Of a stretch of DNA of 23,168 nucleotides, positions 8,052 through 16,219 are shown in pieces. Source of the stretch: Actinomycetota bacterium. Lineage in GTDB: Bacteria; Actinomycetota; Thermoleophilia; Gaiellales; Gaiellaceae. The notes under the pieces are model-generated. The model ran no database searches, was not told the DNA's origin, and was given only the letters and a program-made list of their open reading frames with translations. The translations under genes were made by a program, and so were the position numbers. The stretch spans positions 1 through 23,168 of the forward strand of contig JACDGR010000013.1 of assembly GCA_013821525.1 (NCBI GenBank). Direction: 5' to 3'. Positions within the stretch are counted from its first letter, which is position 1; each line of letters begins with the position of its first letter.

Positions 8052-8406
8052 TACTCGACCGCCATGTTCGACGGTGCAGCCGAAACAACCTTTAGCTGCT
8101 CCCGAAAGGAAGAAACGCTGACAGACCATCCCGCTCCCGGGGCGATTCCGCTGGACCGCCGATGGCGTTAGGGCCGCCTCGTGCTTGCAGCGCTGATCGT
8201 CACGGCGCTTTCGACCTCAATCGCGGGCCTCGCCGCATCGATGGGCGCGTACCTGCACGCGCCCATCGATGCGACCGGCTACCGGCCCGCGGGGTACTCG
8301 TTGTCCTTGAACCGGTAGAGCGGCAGCCCGAGCTGGCCGAGCCGGCAGGCGATCGTCCCGCCGGCCCGGCAGTCCGCGTCACGGGCGACGTCCGGCATCT
8401 GGCCGA
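8052..8406. other. Gene-poor intergenic region between the SARP gene and the cupin gene
   Basis: About 355 bases without a convincing gene. It contains the SARP upstream sequence on its left and a perfect 16-bp inverted repeat at 8234-8273. Short open frames exist on both strands: a 45-codon plus-strand frame with a hydrophobic start (8181-8318) and a 39-codon minus-strand frame (8279-8398). Neither has a Shine-Dalgarno or a -10-like hexamer at the right spacing, so I did not call them. Confidence 0.6.
8234..8273 (-). terminator. Perfect 16-bp inverted repeat, 8-nt loop
   Basis: Positions 8234-8249 are the exact reverse complement of 8258-8273, with the loop TACCTGCA between. It lies 134 nt downstream of the cupin stop on the minus strand and about 220 nt upstream of the SARP start. 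A stem this long is unlikely by chance. There is no T-run on either side, so it is not a classical intrinsic terminator. It could be a U-less terminator or RNA-stabilising hairpin at the end of the MMPL-cupin operon, or a DNA-level operator. The structure is certain; its role is not. Confidence 0.5.
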
Positions 8407-8901
8407 TCAGCAGTTCGCCGGAGCCGGGCTGACATCGATCCTGCGGGGTGCGTCTTTCGGGAGGATCTGCACGGCCACGGTCTCCGCATCCGCTGATCCG
8501 TTGTTCCGCAGCATGTGCGAGTCCTTGCCACCTGCGTCGATGAAGCTCTGGCCGACCGTGTAGTCGTGTGGCGTGCAGCTCGGATCGTCCCCTTCGTAGT
8601 TCGTGATCGTCCCTGCGACCACGAAGATCAGGCTCGGCCCCGGATGCGAATGCCATCCGGTCGTACCGCCGGACGCGAACTTGTTGTCGATCACGTAGAC
8701 GTCCGACTGCCCGCGTGTCTTGAGCCGCGCCTGCCAGATGTCGGCCGGGATCGTGCGCGCGTTCAGGTCGATCTCGTCGAACGTCGCCTTCGCGACGGTG
8801 CTGGTGACGACGTGGCCCTGCGGTGTTGCGAGGACGGTGCCTGCATAGACGGCGACCGCGAAAAACGCTGCGGCCAGGACCGCTGTCAGCTTCTTTCTCA
8901 T
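8407..8901 (-). CDS. Secreted cupin-domain protein (164 aa)
   Basis: A signal peptide (MRKKLTAVLAAAFFAVAVYA, probable cleavage near residue 25) precedes one cupin_2 barrel. Motif 1 reads GGTTGWHSHPGPSLIFVVAG (residues 78-97) with His84 and His86; the usual Glu of the motif is Ser90. Motif 2 has His129 in DSHMLRNNG. Metal binding through three histidines is therefore plausible, but classic enzyme activity is uncertain. The C-terminal part has Cys109 and the terminal Cys164, possibly disulfide-bonded. A good Shine-Dalgarno (AAGGAG) lies upstream, inside the preceding DUF4242-like gene. The ATG overlaps that gene's TGA by 4 nt (ATGA), so the two are translationally coupled. It is the last gene of the MMPL, LuxR, DUF4242-like, cupin series. 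Confidence 0.88.
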   Translation of the reverse strand: MRKKLTAVLAAAFFAVAVYAGTVLATPQGHVVTSTVAKATFDEIDLNARTIPADIWQARLKTRGQSDVYVIDNKFASGGTTGWHSHPGPSLIFVVAGTITNYEGDDPSCTPHDYTVGQSFIDAGGKDSHMLRNNGSADAETVAVQILPKDAPRRIDVSPAPANC

Positions 8902-9170
8902 GCTCTCTCCTTCTGGGACGTGACCGCCTCCACAACACGAACCGCTCCGAGCGATGCTCGTTTCGCCACGTCGATCACGTCTGCAGCGGATTGCGCTTCG
9001 AAGATGTAGAAGCAGGTCTCGTCGACTGGGATGTGGATCGAATGATCGAATCGGACGCGCCCTCCGGCGCGTCTCGATTCGAGGACAGCAGAACGCGCTC
9101 GCCGTTCGGCGGCGAGCCGCCCGCCCGCTTCACCGCGGGCGAGGTATGTCTCGACGAGATACCTCGGCAT
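8898..9170 (-). CDS. DUF4242-like small protein (90 aa)
   Basis: The start MPRYLVETYLAR, the middle HSIHIPVDETCFYIFEAQSAADVIDVAKRASL and the end VRVVEAV match the pattern of DUF4242/ferredoxin-like small proteins, some annotated as nickel-binding. The His-x-His and Cys in SIHIPVDETCF could bind metal, but that is inference. No signal peptide is seen, so it should be cytoplasmic. The start ATG at 9170 has no Shine-Dalgarno; TAGCGT lies 6 nt upstream, so it may also be transcribed from its own leaderless promoter although the LuxR gene ends only 37 nt before it. The stop overlaps the cupin start (ATGA). A small inverted repeat (9140-9147 / 9159-9166) lies just inside the gene. Confidence 0.65.
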   Translation of the reverse strand: MPRYLVETYLARGEAGGRLAAERRARSAVLESRRAGGRVRFDHSIHIPVDETCFYIFEAQSAADVIDVAKRASLGAVRVVEAVTSQKERA

Positions 9171-9176
9171 GCCGCG

Positions 9177-9182
9177 ACGCTA
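9177..9182 (-). promoter_or_regulatory. -10-like hexamer TAGCGT before the DUF4242-like gene
   Basis: TAGCGT on the minus strand ends 6 nt before the ATG at 9170, and no Shine-Dalgarno is present. This is the same geometry as at other apparently leaderless starts in the window. It falls in the 37-nt gap after the LuxR gene, so it would be an internal operon promoter. Confidence 0.3.
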
Positions 9183-9207
9183 AGGCCGGCGCGCCCTGCC
9201 GGAAACG

Positions 9208-11904
9208 TCAGAACGTCTGAACTTTGCGCGCGAGCTGCGTGCGCGTCCGGACGCCCAGCTTCGCGTAGATGTGGGTCAGGTGGCTCGCGACCGTTCGCTC
9301 GGCGAGGAAGAGGGCTGCGGCCACCTCCCGGTTCGTGCGGCCTTCCGCAACGAGGCGCGCGACGCGGTGTTCCGTCGCGGTCAGACCCGGCTGCGTGGTT
9401 CGACCGCCGATCCGCGCCAGCTCAGCCTGGGCGGCCACAACCCAGGTACGTGCGCCCAACCGGTCGAAGCCGGCCACGCTGCCTTCGAGCGCGGTGCGGG
9501 CGCCGCGCTTCTGGCGCGCCCGCCTGCGGATCGCTCCCAGGGCGAGCTGGGCACGGGCCGCACCGTACGGATCACCGAGTGTCCCGTGCTGGAGGATCGC
9601 CGCTTCGGCGAGCGACTCGCCCGTGGCGTGGTCGCCGCCCTCCGATGCGAGTAGCGCGCGGCAGCGGGCGGCGTGCGGGAGCACCCATTCGCGGCCCACG
9701 CGGCGCGCGTCGTCCTCCCACCTCGCGATGGCCGACTCCGCCTCGGCTGGTCGCTCCGCCGTGAGGAGCGCTTCCGCCAGATCGCCCGTCCACCAGCGGA
9801 CGCTCGGCTCCCGCCACCCTAGCTCGCGCGCGTGGCGGTCGGCAGCCTCGAGCCCTTCGAGACCCGCCGCCGCGTCACCGCTCCACTCGGCCGCGAGACC
9901 GAGAACTGCGAGATGCTGGGGCGCGCGAAAACCGAACTGCTCCATGGACAGCGCAAGCGCGCGCTCGGAGTGCTCGCGCGCGCTGTCGAGCCTCCCTTGG
10001 TGCACCTGCACGACCGCGAGTGGGAGGTGATCCTGCGGACGCTCGTAGGCGTACTGGGTTGCTACCTCGTGGGCATCGGCAGCATGCGCGGCAGCCCGAT
10101 GCCACTCGCCCGACCAGAAATCGAGCCAGGCGAGCCCCCATGACGCCTGCGCACTCCGCGGCTCGTCGCGGTCTCGCCACTGTGCGTGCTCGGCTTCCAG
10201 AAGAGTGCGGATCCTGCCCCGCGTTGCTGCCGGAGCGAACGTGTTGACGACCGCCTGTGTCGCCTCCTGGACGAGGTGCTCGCCCCCGACCGCAGAGACG
10301 AACGCGCGCCCGCTCAGCGAAAGGTTGTGCGACGCCGACTCGTCGCCCTCGAACCAGCCGAGAATCGTGTCGACTGCGGCGGCTCTCGTCGATAGGGCGT
10401 CGTCGCCGAGCGCCGCGGCGACCGCCAGGGCCTCTCTTGCGTGCTCGCGGCCGCCCTCGAAGCGCGACGCCCAGGCGAGTCGGCAAAGGATCTCAACGCG
10501 GAGGTGTGGCCGTGTCGCGCCTGTGAGGGCGTCGCGGAGCAACTCCGTCTGCCGCTCGCCCGGTTCGAGCTCGGCGAGTAGGAGAAGCGCATCACCGCGG
10601 AGCTCTCCGATCCGATTGTCTTCGAGTGCCTCGCGGAGGAGGGCGCGTGCGTGCGGCCAGTCACCGGAAGTCTGATGCGCCCGCGCGGCCGCGAGCAAGC
10701 GGCCCGGTCGCTCGTCGCTGAAGAGGTCCGGCGTCAGTCCGAGCGCCCGCTCGTGCAACTCGGCGGCACTCGCGTGCGCACCGCGCCGTGCCGAGACGCG
10801 TGCTGCTGCTTCGATCGTTTCCGCGACAGCCTCGTCGGGCTCGGTCGTTGCGAGGGCTAGGTGCCGCGCACGCGCGGGCTCATCGTCGACGAGCTCGACG
10901 AGAAGGGCATGCACCGCCGTCGCTCGGCCCCCGAGATCGCCGTACACGAGGGACGCGAGGAGTGGGTGTGCGAACCTGACGATGCCGCCTTCGAGCACGA
11001 CGACGTCGGCGTCGAGCGCCGGCGCGAGTGCGCTCGCCGCGACGCCGGCCCGTCTGAGCAGCTTCGTCGACACCGGCCCCACGGCGGAGATCAGAGCGAG
11101 CCCATCGCGCGTCGCGGCCGGCAGCCCGTCGATCCGCGCTCGCATCAGGTGATCGAGCGTCCTGGGAACGTCGAGCCGTCGCAACGGATCGCTGCCACCC
11201 TCGAGCGACAGGTCACGGGCGAGCTCGAGTGCGAAGAGCGGATTGCCACCCGACTGCTCGTGGATCCGCAACAACGGCTGACGTGCGACCGGGTGGCCGA
11301 GCCGTTCGAGCAACAGCCGATGCAGCGCACCGAGGCTCAGCGGCTCCAGCTCCAGTACCTGCACGTCCTCGGGGCCAAACGGTGAGCCGACCTCGTCCTG
11401 GCGCCGCGTGGCGAGCAGCGAGACGCGACCGTCAACGCGACGCAGCGCGAAGGTCAACACAGCTTGCGTCGCCAGGTCGAGCCATTGCAGATCGTCGATC
11501 GCAACGAGAACAGGTCCCGCTTCGGCCAGCAAATCGAGCGCGTTCCGCACCGCGACGGCGAGCGTGCGCTGGTCGACCGCCGTGGGCGCATCCGTGAGGA
11601 GCAGCGCGCTGCGCAGCGCCGCTCGCTGCGGTGCGGCCATGCGCGAGAGGATCTCGTCGTTCAAACCTTCGAAGACGTCGCCGAGGCCTGCATGGGTCAG
11701 AGAGCTCTCAACCTGCGCCGGCGACGACCGCAGCACGGTGACTCCGCGCTCGGTTGCGCGGGCGACGGCCGCCTGCCACACCGTCGATTTGCCGATTCCC
11801 GGTGCGCCCTGGATTACGAGCCCCGCAGCTCTTTCTCGATCTTCGCGCAGGAACGCCTCGAGTACGTCGAGCTCGACCTCCCTCCCTGCGATGAAGCTCG
11901 TCAT
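9208..11904 (-). CDS. Large LuxR-family transcriptional regulator with AAA-type ATPase (LAL/MalT-like, 898 aa)
   Basis: The N-terminus (MTSFIAGREVELDVLEAFL) begins an AAA_16-type ATPase domain with Walker A GAPGIGKS (residues 33-40) and Walker B VLVAIDDLQWLD (132-143). A long helical, TPR-like middle follows, then a C-terminal LuxR/GerE helix-turn-helix (LTATEHRVARLVAEGRTNREVAAALFLAERTVASHLTHIYAKLGV) in the last 60 residues. This is the LAL regulator layout: ATP-dependent, ligand-responsive transcription activators. The open frame runs on to 12603, but that part is a shadow of the MMPL gene. The ATG at 11904 has GAGGA about 5 nt upstream and starts exactly at the domain. It follows the MMPL gene by 68 nt and precedes the DUF4242-like gene by 37 nt, so it probably regulates its own operon or the exporter. 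Confidence 0.93.
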   Translation of the reverse strand: MTSFIAGREVELDVLEAFLREDRERAAGLVIQGAPGIGKSTVWQAAVARATERGVTVLRSSPAQVESSLTHAGLGDVFEGLNDEILSRMAAPQRAALRSALLLTDAPTAVDQRTLAVAVRNALDLLAEAGPVLVAIDDLQWLDLATQAVLTFALRRVDGRVSLLATRRQDEVGSPFGPEDVQVLELEPLSLGALHRLLLERLGHPVARQPLLRIHEQSGGNPLFALELARDLSLEGGSDPLRRLDVPRTLDHLMRARIDGLPAATRDGLALISAVGPVSTKLLRRAGVAASALAPALDADVVVLEGGIVRFAHPLLASLVYGDLGGRATAVHALLVELVDDEPARARHLALATTEPDEAVAETIEAAARVSARRGAHASAAELHERALGLTPDLFSDERPGRLLAAARAHQTSGDWPHARALLREALEDNRIGELRGDALLLLAELEPGERQTELLRDALTGATRPHLRVEILCRLAWASRFEGGREHAREALAVAAALGDDALSTRAAAVDTILGWFEGDESASHNLSLSGRAFVSAVGGEHLVQEATQAVVNTFAPAATRGRIRTLLEAEHAQWRDRDEPRSAQASWGLAWLDFWSGEWHRAAAHAADAHEVATQYAYERPQDHLPLAVVQVHQGRLDSAREHSERALALSMEQFGFRAPQHLAVLGLAAEWSGDAAAGLEGLEAADRHARELGWREPSVRWWTGDLAEALLTAERPAEAESAIARWEDDARRVGREWVLPHAARCRALLASEGGDHATGESLAEAAILQHGTLGDPYGAARAQLALGAIRRRARQKRGARTALEGSVAGFDRLGARTWVVAAQAELARIGGRTTQPGLTATEHRVARLVAEGRTNREVAAALFLAERTVASHLTHIYAKLGVRTRTQLARKVQTF

Positions 11905-11972
11905 GACGGTCCTCAAAGGGTGACGCGGCCGGGCCGGTCTCGCAAGGGGCTCTGAGCCGTGTGCGGTATCGG

Positions 11973-14267
11973 TCAGCCGGCCGGGGTCCGTGCGGGCAGC
12001 TCCGGGATCGCGCTGCGTGTCGCGCGTTCGCCGGGCGCTTCGATCGTGACGTTCGGGAGCGCCTTCTCGAGCCAGGCGGGGATCGCCCACGAGCGTTCTC
12101 GAAGCAGTGTCAGCAACGCCGGCACCAGGGTCAGCCGCATCAAGACTGCATCGGTGAGGATCGCGACGCCGAGCAGGAGGCCGAACTCCTTCGAGACGCG
12201 ATCCGGGCTGAGGAGGAAGGAGAAGAAGACCGATGACATGATCAGCGCGGCGGCGAGGATCACCCGCCCAACGCCTGCGACGCCATCCTTGACCGCCTCC
12301 ACGGTGTCCTCGCCGTGTACGTGTTCCTCGCGGATGCGGCTCATCAGGAACACCTCGTAGTCCATCGAGAGTCCGAAGAGGATCGCGAACGCGATCGGTG
12401 GGACAAAGCTCTCGATCGGGCCAGTGCGGTCGAGTCCGATCAGACCCATCCCGAATCCTTTCTGCACGACGAGCGTCAGGACACCGAACCCGACAAGTGC
12501 CGACAGCAAGGTCGTGAGTGCTGCCTTGAGGGCGATCACAGCCGATCGGAACGCCATCGCGAGCAACAGGAACGTGATCCCGATGATGTAGAGCAGGAAC
12601 CACGGTGCGTGCGAGAAGATCTGGTGGCCGATGTCAGTGAAGGCGGCGTTCGAACCGGAGACGTACGCGTGGGCTGTCGATCCGGCGAGCGTTTTCGGGA
12701 TCACCGTACCGCGTAGCTCAGAGACAAGGTCGTCGGTCTTCGGGTCTTGTGGCTTGTACTTCCCGTAGCTGTTGACGATCGCGACCGACGCCTTTGCTGC
12801 GGTCTTCGCGTTGTAGATCGGCTTGTCGATCTCCGAGAGCCCAGGCACCTGCTTCAGCGCCGTCTCGAGCTTCTGCGCGGCCGCATGATCGGACTGCATG
12901 TCGACGACTACGGGGATCGGCTCGGTGAAGCCCGGCCCGAAGCCGGTGGTCAAGAGGTCGTAGGCGCGGCGCGTGGTCTGATCCTTCGGCGCTGTGCCGG
13001 CGTCGGCCAGCCCGAGGCGAACTGCAAGGACGGGCGAGGCGAAGAGCAGCAGGACGACGAGCACGACCGGCAAGACAACCTTGGCGTGGGTCGAGACGAA
13101 GCGTCCCCAGGCGGCGACGGGCGTGCGGGCCTGTCCGGCGCGCGACTCATCGACACTGCGCAGTCCGAAGCGGCCGCGGTCGATCTTCCCTCCGAGCAGC
13201 GAGAGCACCGCCGGCAGAAGTGAGGTCGCGAGCAGTACGGCCGTCAGGACGCCGAGGGCGCTGCCGATCCCGAGCTTCGTGATGAAGTCGAGCCCGATCA
13301 GCGCCAGGCCGGTGATCGAGATCGCAACGGTCGCGCCGGCGAAGATCACCGCGCGACCGGCGGTCGCGCCGGCAGCGGCGGCTGCATCCTGGGCTGTCAT
13401 CCCTTGATGGAGGAACTGGCGGAAGCGAGTGACGATGAACAGCGTGTAGTCGATCCCGACGCCGAGCCCGATCATCGGCACGAGGATCTCGGTAACGGTG
13501 TTGAAGTGCGTGAGCCGTGCGGCGAGGAAGAGAATCAGGAACGCTCCGAGCACGGCGGTGATCGCAAAGAGCAGCGGGATCACTGTCGGGACGAGCGCGC
13601 GGAACAGGACCATGAGGATCACGAAGGCCGCGAGCAGCCCGATCAGGTCGCTGCTGCCCTGCGAGGGCGGCGCGCTCTCGGCTTCACCCGTGAACTCGAC
13701 GTCGAGACCTGCGGGCGCGGCGATCGAGCGCAGTTGATCTTCGACGGCGACCACACCCGAGCGCGGCAACTCGAATCCAGTCCGGTCGTACTGGATGTCG
13801 AAGAACGCGACTTGCTTGCTCTCGGAGAGGCGCCGAGATCCGTTCGTGAGCGGGCTGTCGATCGCCGATGCGTCGTTGCGCTGATCGTCGAGCGTACGCT
13901 CCGAAGCGGTGCCTGCAGTAAGCATCCGACCGATCGCCGCGGTGCGCGCAGCACCGTCGAGGCGCTCCCCGGTCGGGGCGGCGACGACGACGCGGAGCGC
14001 CGCCCCTTTCTGGGCGCCGAACTTGGCAGTGATCAGATCCGTCGCGCGCTGCGTGTCCGAGCCGGGGATCTTGAAGTCGTTGATCAGCTTGCCGTGAAAC
14101 GCGGCGTTGAGGCCGATCAGACAGACGAAGACGAGCAGCCAGCCACCGATCACCCGCCACGGATGGCGCGCACATCCCGCCGCAAACCGAGCAAGCGCGC
14201 CCGTGTGTGCAAGCCGCTGTCCATCCCCGCCGCCCGAGGCACTCACATTGTTGGCAGCACTGTTCAT
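11973..14267 (-). CDS. MMPL/RND family membrane transporter (764 aa)
   Basis: MMPL proteins are proton-driven RND-superfamily exporters of lipids and other hydrophobic compounds. The protein shows a first membrane helix (WRVIGGWLLVFVCLIGLNAAF), an extracytoplasmic loop beginning at DFKIPGSDTQRATDLI, a block of five helices containing VPMIGLGVGIDYTLFIVTRFRQ, a second extracytoplasmic loop, and a second helix block containing PIAFAILFGLSMDYEVFLMSRIREEH. The two GxxxDY(T/E)xF motifs are the duplicated RND signature with the proton-relay Asp-Tyr pair. About 12 membrane helices are expected, the usual number. The ATG at 14267 lacks a Shine-Dalgarno and has TACGAT 7 nt upstream, suggesting a leaderless transcript. 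It is the first gene of a four-gene minus-strand run and divergent from the secreted protein at 14378. The substrate cannot be inferred. Confidence 0.93.
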   Translation of the reverse strand: MNSAANNVSASGGGDGQRLAHTGALARFAAGCARHPWRVIGGWLLVFVCLIGLNAAFHGKLINDFKIPGSDTQRATDLITAKFGAQKGAALRVVVAAPTGERLDGAARTAAIGRMLTAGTASERTLDDQRNDASAIDSPLTNGSRRLSESKQVAFFDIQYDRTGFELPRSGVVAVEDQLRSIAAPAGLDVEFTGEAESAPPSQGSSDLIGLLAAFVILMVLFRALVPTVIPLLFAITAVLGAFLILFLAARLTHFNTVTEILVPMIGLGVGIDYTLFIVTRFRQFLHQGMTAQDAAAAAGATAGRAVIFAGATVAISITGLALIGLDFITKLGIGSALGVLTAVLLATSLLPAVLSLLGGKIDRGRFGLRSVDESRAGQARTPVAAWGRFVSTHAKVVLPVVLVVLLLFASPVLAVRLGLADAGTAPKDQTTRRAYDLLTTGFGPGFTEPIPVVVDMQSDHAAAQKLETALKQVPGLSEIDKPIYNAKTAAKASVAIVNSYGKYKPQDPKTDDLVSELRGTVIPKTLAGSTAHAYVSGSNAAFTDIGHQIFSHAPWFLLYIIGITFLLLAMAFRSAVIALKAALTTLLSALVGFGVLTLVVQKGFGMGLIGLDRTGPIESFVPPIAFAILFGLSMDYEVFLMSRIREEHVHGEDTVEAVKDGVAGVGRVILAAALIMSSVFFSFLLSPDRVSKEFGLLLGVAILTDAVLMRLTLVPALLTLLRERSWAIPAWLEKALPNVTIEAPGERATRSAIPELPARTPAG

Positions 14268-14274
14268 CTGGGAG

Positions 14275-14280
14275 ATCGTA
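14275..14280 (-). promoter_or_regulatory. -10-like hexamer TACGAT before the MMPL gene
   Basis: TACGAT on the minus strand ends 7 nt before the ATG at 14267, where no Shine-Dalgarno exists. Sequence and spacing are the same as for the SARP gene. No -35 is recognisable. It lies in a 110-nt divergent gap shared with the secreted-protein gene. Confidence 0.45.
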
Positions 14281-14377
14281 GTGAAGAGCGGTCAGAGGGC
14301 GGCCGGCGCCCAGCTGCGTTGCCTCGTCGGGCGGCAGAGGTTGGGCTCGTGCTGGTCAGCCCGAAAGGAACCCACGC

Positions 14378-14848
14378 ATGCGCTTTGCCTTCACGTTCGC
14401 AATCTTTTTCGTAGCAGCTGCAGGGTGCGCGGCCCTCGCCACCGCCTTGCCGTCTCGCGGCGCATGCACAGCCGGTCTCTCCAAGATCGCCGGCTTTCAG
14501 GCGCGAACGTTCTGCGGCCCGGCCAAAGCGACTGCCAAGGTGGGCGGCAAGAAGCTCTCCTTCGTGGGCGGTCAATGTGCGGTCAGCCAGGGATTCTGGA
14601 CGGTCAACATCGGGACGATCGAGCTCGGCCAGCCACATGAGACGAGAAGCTACTTCGGCATCGCTCTGATGCAGTCGAAGCATGCAGACGGCACGTATCG
14701 GAACGTCACCTTCGGGTTCAACGTTCCCGGCAAGTCCTACCTCGTATCCGGTGGGACGCTGACGCTCCGCAGTCGCGGCAAGGCAGCGAGCTTCTCGGGA
14801 GCCCTGGCGGGGGGCGGCGCGAAAGTCACGGGTTCGGTGACCTGCTAG
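14378..14848 (+). CDS. Secreted small protein of unknown function (156 aa)
   Basis: A signal sequence (MRFAFTFAIFFVAAAGCAALATA, cleavage probably near residue 23-26) precedes about 130 residues rich in Gly, Ser, Thr and Lys with alternating hydrophobics. Four cysteines fall in the mature part (in RGACTAG, RTFCGPA, GGQCAVS and the C-terminal VTC), suggesting two disulfides. The AAGC in the signal is not a good lipobox, so a lipoprotein is unlikely. AAAGGA about 9 nt before the ATG serves as Shine-Dalgarno. I do not recognise the family. It is divergent from the MMPL gene and ends 66 nt before the LarA-like gene. It resembles the secreted protein at 4732-5130 in style (small, beta-rich, few Cys) but not in sequence. 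Confidence 0.7.
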   Translation: MRFAFTFAIFFVAAAGCAALATALPSRGACTAGLSKIAGFQARTFCGPAKATAKVGGKKLSFVGGQCAVSQGFWTVNIGTIELGQPHETRSYFGIALMQSKHADGTYRNVTFGFNVPGKSYLVSGGTLTLRSRGKAASFSGALAGGGAKVTGSVTC

Positions 14849-14852
14849 AGAT

Positions 14853-14870
14853 CGGCGAGCCCGTTCGCCG
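14853..14870 (+). terminator. Weak hairpin after the secreted-protein gene
   Basis: CGGCGA / TCGCCG form a 6-bp stem with a 6-nt loop 4 nt after the stop of the 156-residue secreted protein. No T-run follows. It lies just upstream of the LarA-like gene's candidate promoter, so it may separate the two transcripts. Low confidence in GC-rich sequence. Confidence 0.2.
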
Positions 14871-14902
14871 GACGACGCCCGGCGCATAGAGCGGCGCACG
14901 CT

Positions 14903-14908
14903 TATCCT
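14903..14908 (+). promoter_or_regulatory. -10-like hexamer TATCCT before the LarA-like gene
   Basis: TATCCT ends 6 nt before the GTG at 14915, which has no Shine-Dalgarno. This supports a leaderless start at GTG 14915 over the in-frame ATG at 14921. No clear -35 is seen. Confidence 0.4.
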
Positions 14909-14914
14909 CCAAAC

Positions 14915-16219
14915 GTGTCGATGACCACCGCACGGCCGCTCTTCGCCGTTGGCGGCTCGACCGCTGAACTTTCACAGGTTGACATCGCTGCCTTCAGCCG
15001 CGACCTCGCGAGTGAGATCGGGCGCATCGGCGCACGACGTGTGCTGCTCGTGCCGCCCGACCAGACGCGGCTGCATTCCCGCGCGGGGGAGATCGTCGCG
15101 CTGCTCTTCGCGTTGCTCGACGGCGACGTCGAACGCCTCGACGTGATGCCTGCGCTCGGGACGCATCAGGCGCTTGGGCCGACCGAGTGCCGCATGCTGT
15201 TCGGTGACGTGATCGATCCGAGTCGCGTGCTGCACCATCGCTGGCGCGACGACGTGACGACGCTTGGCGAGCTGTCTGCGGACGAGGTCGATGCGGTCGT
15301 GGGACGTTCCCTGGGTCTCGCGCTGCCGTTCGCGGTCAACGGAGCGCTGGTCGACGACTCGTACGACCTCGTCGTCTCAGTCGGGCAGGTGGTGCCACAT
15401 GAGGTGGCCGGGTTCGGCGGCTACACGAAGCATGTCTCGATCGGTCTGGGCGGTCCGGAGACGATTCAGCGCAGTCACTTCCTCAGCGCCGTGTACGGGA
15501 TCGAGCAGACACTCGGCCAGAGAGATACGCCGGTCCGGCAACTGCTCGACCGGGGGTTCGATCGCTTTCTCGAACACCGTTGCCAGGTGCTGTTCGTTCT
15601 CACCGTCGTCGACGCGCGCCATGACGGGCCGGTATTGCGCGGCCTCTTCGCCGGCACAGGTGGCACTCGGGCGTCCGGGGGTGGGGCGTTCCACGCTGCC
15701 GCGGCGTTGTCGGCTGAAGTCAACGTCGAGACGGTCGACGCGCCGTTTCACCGCTGCGTTGCGTACCTCGATCCGGTGGAGTACCGATCGACGTGGCTCG
15801 GAAACAAGGCCATCTACCGCACGCGACTCGCGATGGCGGACCGCGGCGAGCTCTTCGTCCTCGCACCGGGTGTGTCGCGCTTCGGCGAGGATCCTCTCGT
15901 CGACGGCCTGATCAGACGGCACGGTTATCACGGGCGCGATGCGGCACTTCGGGCGATGACTGCCGACCCCGAGCTCGCCGCGAACCTCGCCGCCGTCGCT
16001 CATCTGATTCACGGCTCGACCGACGGACGCTTCACCGTCACCTACTCACCCGGTCCCGGGCTCTCGCGGTCGCAGATCGAAAGTGTCGGATTTCGCTACC
16101 TGGCGCTCGAGGACGCGCTCGACCGATTTCCGCTCGGCGTTGAGGAGGGGCGCGACTCCTTGGACGGCGAGCCGTTCACCTATATCCCGAATGCAGGGCT
16201 CGGGCTGTGGCGGATCTGA
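14915..16219 (+). CDS. LarA-like nickel-pincer epimerase/racemase (DUF2088 family, 434 aa)
   Basis: LarA is the lactate racemase that uses a nickel-pincer nucleotide cofactor bound to a Lys. Key LarA positions are conserved: DQTR (Asp49, Arg52), GTH with His84, VPHEVAGFGGYTK with His162 and Lys172 (cofactor attachment), and His188 in RSHFL (nickel ligand). These correspond to LarA Asp72, Arg75, His108, His174, Lys184 and His200. The C-terminal segment GNKAIYRTRLAMADRGELFVLAPGV, FGEDPLVDGLIRRHGY, is typical of a LarA-homolog branch. An active enzyme acting on C2 of a 2-hydroxy acid is therefore likely. The gene overlaps uxaC by 13 nt, pointing to a sugar acid such as mannonate/gluconate rather than lactate. 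No larB, larC or larE is in the window, so the cofactor must come from elsewhere. Lactate specificity is not excluded. Confidence 0.88.
   Translation: MSMTTARPLFAVGGSTAELSQVDIAAFSRDLASEIGRIGARRVLLVPPDQTRLHSRAGEIVALLFALLDGDVERLDVMPALGTHQALGPTECRMLFGDVIDPSRVLHHRWRDDVTTLGELSADEVDAVVGRSLGLALPFAVNGALVDDSYDLVVSVGQVVPHEVAGFGGYTKHVSIGLGGPETIQRSHFLSAVYGIEQTLGQRDTPVRQLLDRGFDRFLEHRCQVLFVLTVVDARHDGPVLRGLFAGTGGTRASGGGAFHAAAALSAEVNVETVDAPFHRCVAYLDPVEYRSTWLGNKAIYRTRLAMADRGELFVLAPGVSRFGEDPLVDGLIRRHGYHGRDAALRAMTADPELAANLAAVAHLIHGSTDGRFTVTYSPGPGLSRSQIESVGFRYLALEDALDRFPLGVEEGRDSLDGEPFTYIPNAGLGLWRI

Noticed and set aside
8015..8065. Upstream ATG at 8065 for the SARP gene
   Set aside because: The 17 extra residues do not belong to the winged-helix domain, and a TACGAT hexamer lies between this ATG and the ATG at 8014.
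8181..8318. 45-codon plus-strand frame with a hydrophobic, signal-like N-terminus crossing the 16-bp hairpin
   Set aside because: No Shine-Dalgarno or -10 hexamer at the GTG, a stop codon lies just upstream, and the frame ends without a mature domain. Could be a truncated leftover but not supportable.
8279..8398. 39-codon minus-strand frame just after the cupin gene
   Set aside because: The ATG lacks a ribosome-binding site and no family is recognisable; the cupin protein has a normal C-terminus without it, so a frameshift is not needed.
9140..9166. 8-bp inverted repeat (CGAGGTAT / ATACCTCG) within the first codons of the DUF4242-like gene
   Set aside because: It follows from two similar peptide segments (RYL and TYLAR); the 11-nt loop and short arms make a regulatory hairpin only weakly likely.
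11905..12603. N-terminal extension of the LuxR-type regulator by 233 codons
   Set aside because: This stretch overlaps the end of the MMPL gene and is Arg/Pro-rich. The ATPase domain and a Shine-Dalgarno define the start at 11904.
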